From positions 1-6,698 of the forward strand of contig JAPOIQ010000060.1 of assembly GCA_029978815.1 (NCBI GenBank): a DNA stretch of 6,698 nt, in the 5' to 3' direction. The stretch is from a bacterium (GTDB lineage Bacteria; Actinomycetota; Acidimicrobiia; Acidimicrobiales; Ilumatobacteraceae). The position numbers and the translations under genes are program-made. The notes beneath the pieces are model-generated. The model did not search any database. It saw only the letters and a list, made by a program, of their open reading frames with translations, and was not told where the DNA came from. Below, in pieces: positions 5,523 through 6,698 of this stretch (position 1 is the first letter of the stretch; every line of letters begins with the position of its first letter).

Positions 5523-6515
5523 TTACTGACGAAGCGCAAGTCGTGGGCCGATGCCGGCCGCAACATAGATCGCATCAATCACGTCCATGGTTTGGATCGA
5601 GTCGTCACCTGACGTCACAGGTGAGATTCCTGTCCTCACCGCCTCGTGAAATGCGACGAGCTGATGGAAGTAACTCGCGGAAGAGTCGACATCGTGCACC
5701 ACTTTGGTGCTGCCTCGCTCGACAATGATCGAAGACCCCATCTGTGGCGCAAGTGGGTTCTTCACGATCATTGTTCCCTCGCTGCCATAGATCGAGAGCC
5801 TGATGTCATTTCGGCCGTTCATCTCGATCATCGACGACGACAGCGTGGCCACCCGACCGTCTGGCCAACGCAATTCTGCGTCCATGCGACCATCGATACG
5901 TTCGACGGGACATACCGCGGTTGCGGACACGACTTCTGGTGTTGGGCCGAACAACCATCGCAGCCACTGCACCGGATAGCAGCCAAGATCCATCAGGGAG
6001 CCGCCGGCAATTGAGTAGTTCCACCGGATGTCAGTCATCGGGATACGTCCATCGGCGAGGTCGAACGCTGCATCCGCTCCTTGGATGTGGCCAATGACCC
6101 CGGCATCCAATAACGCCTGCATCTGGGTGACCACTGGGTGATACCGCCAATGAAACGCTTCCATCAAGATGAATCCGGTTTCTTCTGCGACGGCGACCAT
6201 TTCGCGGGCCTCAGCCGCATTTGATGCGAGAGGCTTCTCGCACAGCACATGTTTTCCAGATCGAAGCGCATCGATTGCCCACTTTCGATGAAGAGCGTTT
6301 GGGGTTGCGATGTACACGGCATCGACATCGTCGCTATCGATCACTTCTTCGTACGAACCGACCGAGCGTTCAACGTTCCAGTTCGAAGCGGCGACCTGTG
6401 CTCTGTCGAGGTCTCTCGCCCCAACGACAGCGAGCGTGATGTCATCAAGTTCCCGAGCGGGTTCAGCAATCGCTCGTTCAGTGATTCGGGCAGCAGCAAT
6501 AAGTCCGAGGCGCAT
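5523..6515 (-). CDS. Gfo/Idh/MocA-family NAD(P)-dependent oxidoreductase
   Basis: The protein has 330 aa and probably oxidises or reduces a sugar, cyclitol or diol hydroxyl group with NAD(P). The N-terminal Rossmann domain starts with RLGLIAAARITERAI (2-16), followed by VYIATPNALHRKWAIDALRSGKHVLCEKPLA (68-97) with the family EKP motif and the expected catalytic Lys94. The C-terminal alpha/beta domain carries FHWRYHP (121-127) and GGSLMDLGCYPVQWLRWLFG (171-190), with Tyr180 in the DLGxY motif. Lys94 and Tyr180 are placed very much like Lys97 and Tyr180 of mammalian dimeric dihydrodiol dehydrogenase, and the protein most resembles the dihydrodiol/D-xylose dehydrogenase branch. Translation could also begin at a TTG at 6518, one codon earlier. 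The ATG at 6515 is preferred because a TAATCT element lies six bases before it. It is separated from the acyl-CoA dehydrogenase by 116 nt of repeat-rich DNA, so a shared pathway is uncertain. Confidence 0.9.
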   Translation of the reverse strand: MRLGLIAAARITERAIAEPARELDDITLAVVGARDLDRAQVAASNWNVERSVGSYEEVIDSDDVDAVYIATPNALHRKWAIDALRSGKHVLCEKPLASNAAEAREMVAVAEETGFILMEAFHWRYHPVVTQMQALLDAGVIGHIQGADAAFDLADGRIPMTDIRWNYSIAGGSLMDLGCYPVQWLRWLFGPTPEVVSATAVCPVERIDGRMDAELRWPDGRVATLSSSMIEMNGRNDIRLSIYGSEGTMIVKNPLAPQMGSSIIVERGSTKVVHDVDSSASYFHQLVAFHEAVRTGISPVTSGDDSIQTMDVIDAIYVAAGIGPRLALRQ

Positions 6516-6521
6516 CAACGG

Positions 6522-6527
6522 AGATTA
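6522..6527 (-). promoter_or_regulatory. Candidate -10 element of the Gfo/Idh oxidoreductase
   Basis: On the minus strand, TAATCT lies six bases before the ATG at 6515, again predicting a leaderless mRNA. No clear -35 box is present. Two imperfect direct repeats, GTGACGCA (6531-6538) and GTGATGCA (6547-6554), lie just upstream and could be binding sites for a regulator. Confidence 0.4.
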
Positions 6528-6567
6528 GAGGTGACGCACTAGGTCAGTGATGCATGAGGGTTGGAGT

Positions 6568-6696
6568 CTAGAGAGCAGTCGCCCGACGCAGGATTAGTTT
6601 GTGTTCCACTTCACTGACACGTTGAGCGGGCCTCGAAATGCCCAGCCGCCGAATCTCGCAGCCTTGTGGGTGACTTCGCACTGCCACTCGCATTTG
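6568..6696 (-). CDS. Possible C-terminal fragment of a regulator (partial at window edge)
   Basis: A minus-strand frame enters from the right edge and ends at a TAG (6568-6570), giving 42 residues. Its end, RVSEVEHKLILRRATAL, recalls the C-terminal strand of LacI-family repressors, which often finish with a hydrophobic stretch, R and S/T-rich residues. A LacI-type regulator beside a Gfo/Idh sugar oxidoreductase is a familiar arrangement. This is a weak call. Another minus frame is open from the edge to a TAA at 6594-6596 with a Trp-rich 34-residue product, and a plus frame is also open. Only sequence beyond the window can decide. Confidence 0.25.
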   Translation of the reverse strand, partial: QMRVAVRSHPQGCEIRRLGISRPAQRVSEVEHKLILRRATAL

Positions 6697-6698
6697 AA

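Noticed and set aside
5153..5728. Long plus-strand open frame (191 codons) opposite the acyl-CoA dehydrogenase and Gfo/Idh genes
   Set aside because: It crosses two well-supported minus-strand genes and their intergenic control region. Its product is low-complexity, rich in Arg, Ser and His, with no family signature, so it is an antisense shadow.

Overview
The window looks like chromosomal DNA from an actinobacterium of moderate G+C content, possibly a marine acidimicrobial-type lineage. I infer this from three things: a carbonic anhydrase very close in length and motifs to Mycobacterium Rv1284, the FadE-style acyl-CoA dehydrogenase and crotonase pair, and several genes whose likely start codon lies only 6-7 nt after a TANNNT -10 element, as in leaderless actinobacterial transcripts. 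The taxonomic placement is inference. No rRNA, tRNA, CRISPR array, transposase or phage gene is visible.

Layout. Positions 1-200 hold no gene I can support. A plus-strand beta-carbonic anhydrase (257-748) has its own promoter and ribosome binding site and ends at a strong hairpin (751-784). Every other gene is on the minus strand. Read in their direction of transcription, from the right edge, they are: a possible partial regulator C-terminus (6568-6696, low confidence); a Gfo/Idh/MocA NAD(P)-dependent oxidoreductase (5523-6515); a 116-nt gap rich in inverted repeats; an acyl-CoA dehydrogenase (4165-5406); a crotonase-family protein overlapping it by one base (3386-4165); a small NTF2/SnoaL-like protein (2966-3334); a reductive-dehalogenase-family protein (1692-2924); a 177-nt gap with a short tandem repeat; and a class I SAM-dependent O-methyltransferase-like protein (843-1514) that converges on the carbonic anhydrase.

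The most interesting part is the acyl-CoA dehydrogenase / crotonase / NTF2-like / RdhA-like run. The RdhA-like protein keeps both [4Fe-4S] motifs. Its Tyr213, Asn239 and Arg272 have exactly the spacing of the catalytic Tyr246, Asn272 and Arg305 of the tetrachloroethene dehalogenase PceA. It has no Tat signal, no RdhB-type membrane anchor beside it and no fused reductase module. This suggests a soluble corrinoid-dependent reductase serving a catabolic acyl-CoA pathway rather than respiration. One possibility is removal of halogen from an organohalide whose carbon skeleton is then handled as a CoA ester. The substrate cannot be read from the sequence. A near-perfect 24-bp palindrome upstream of the acyl-CoA dehydrogenase is a good candidate operator for the run.
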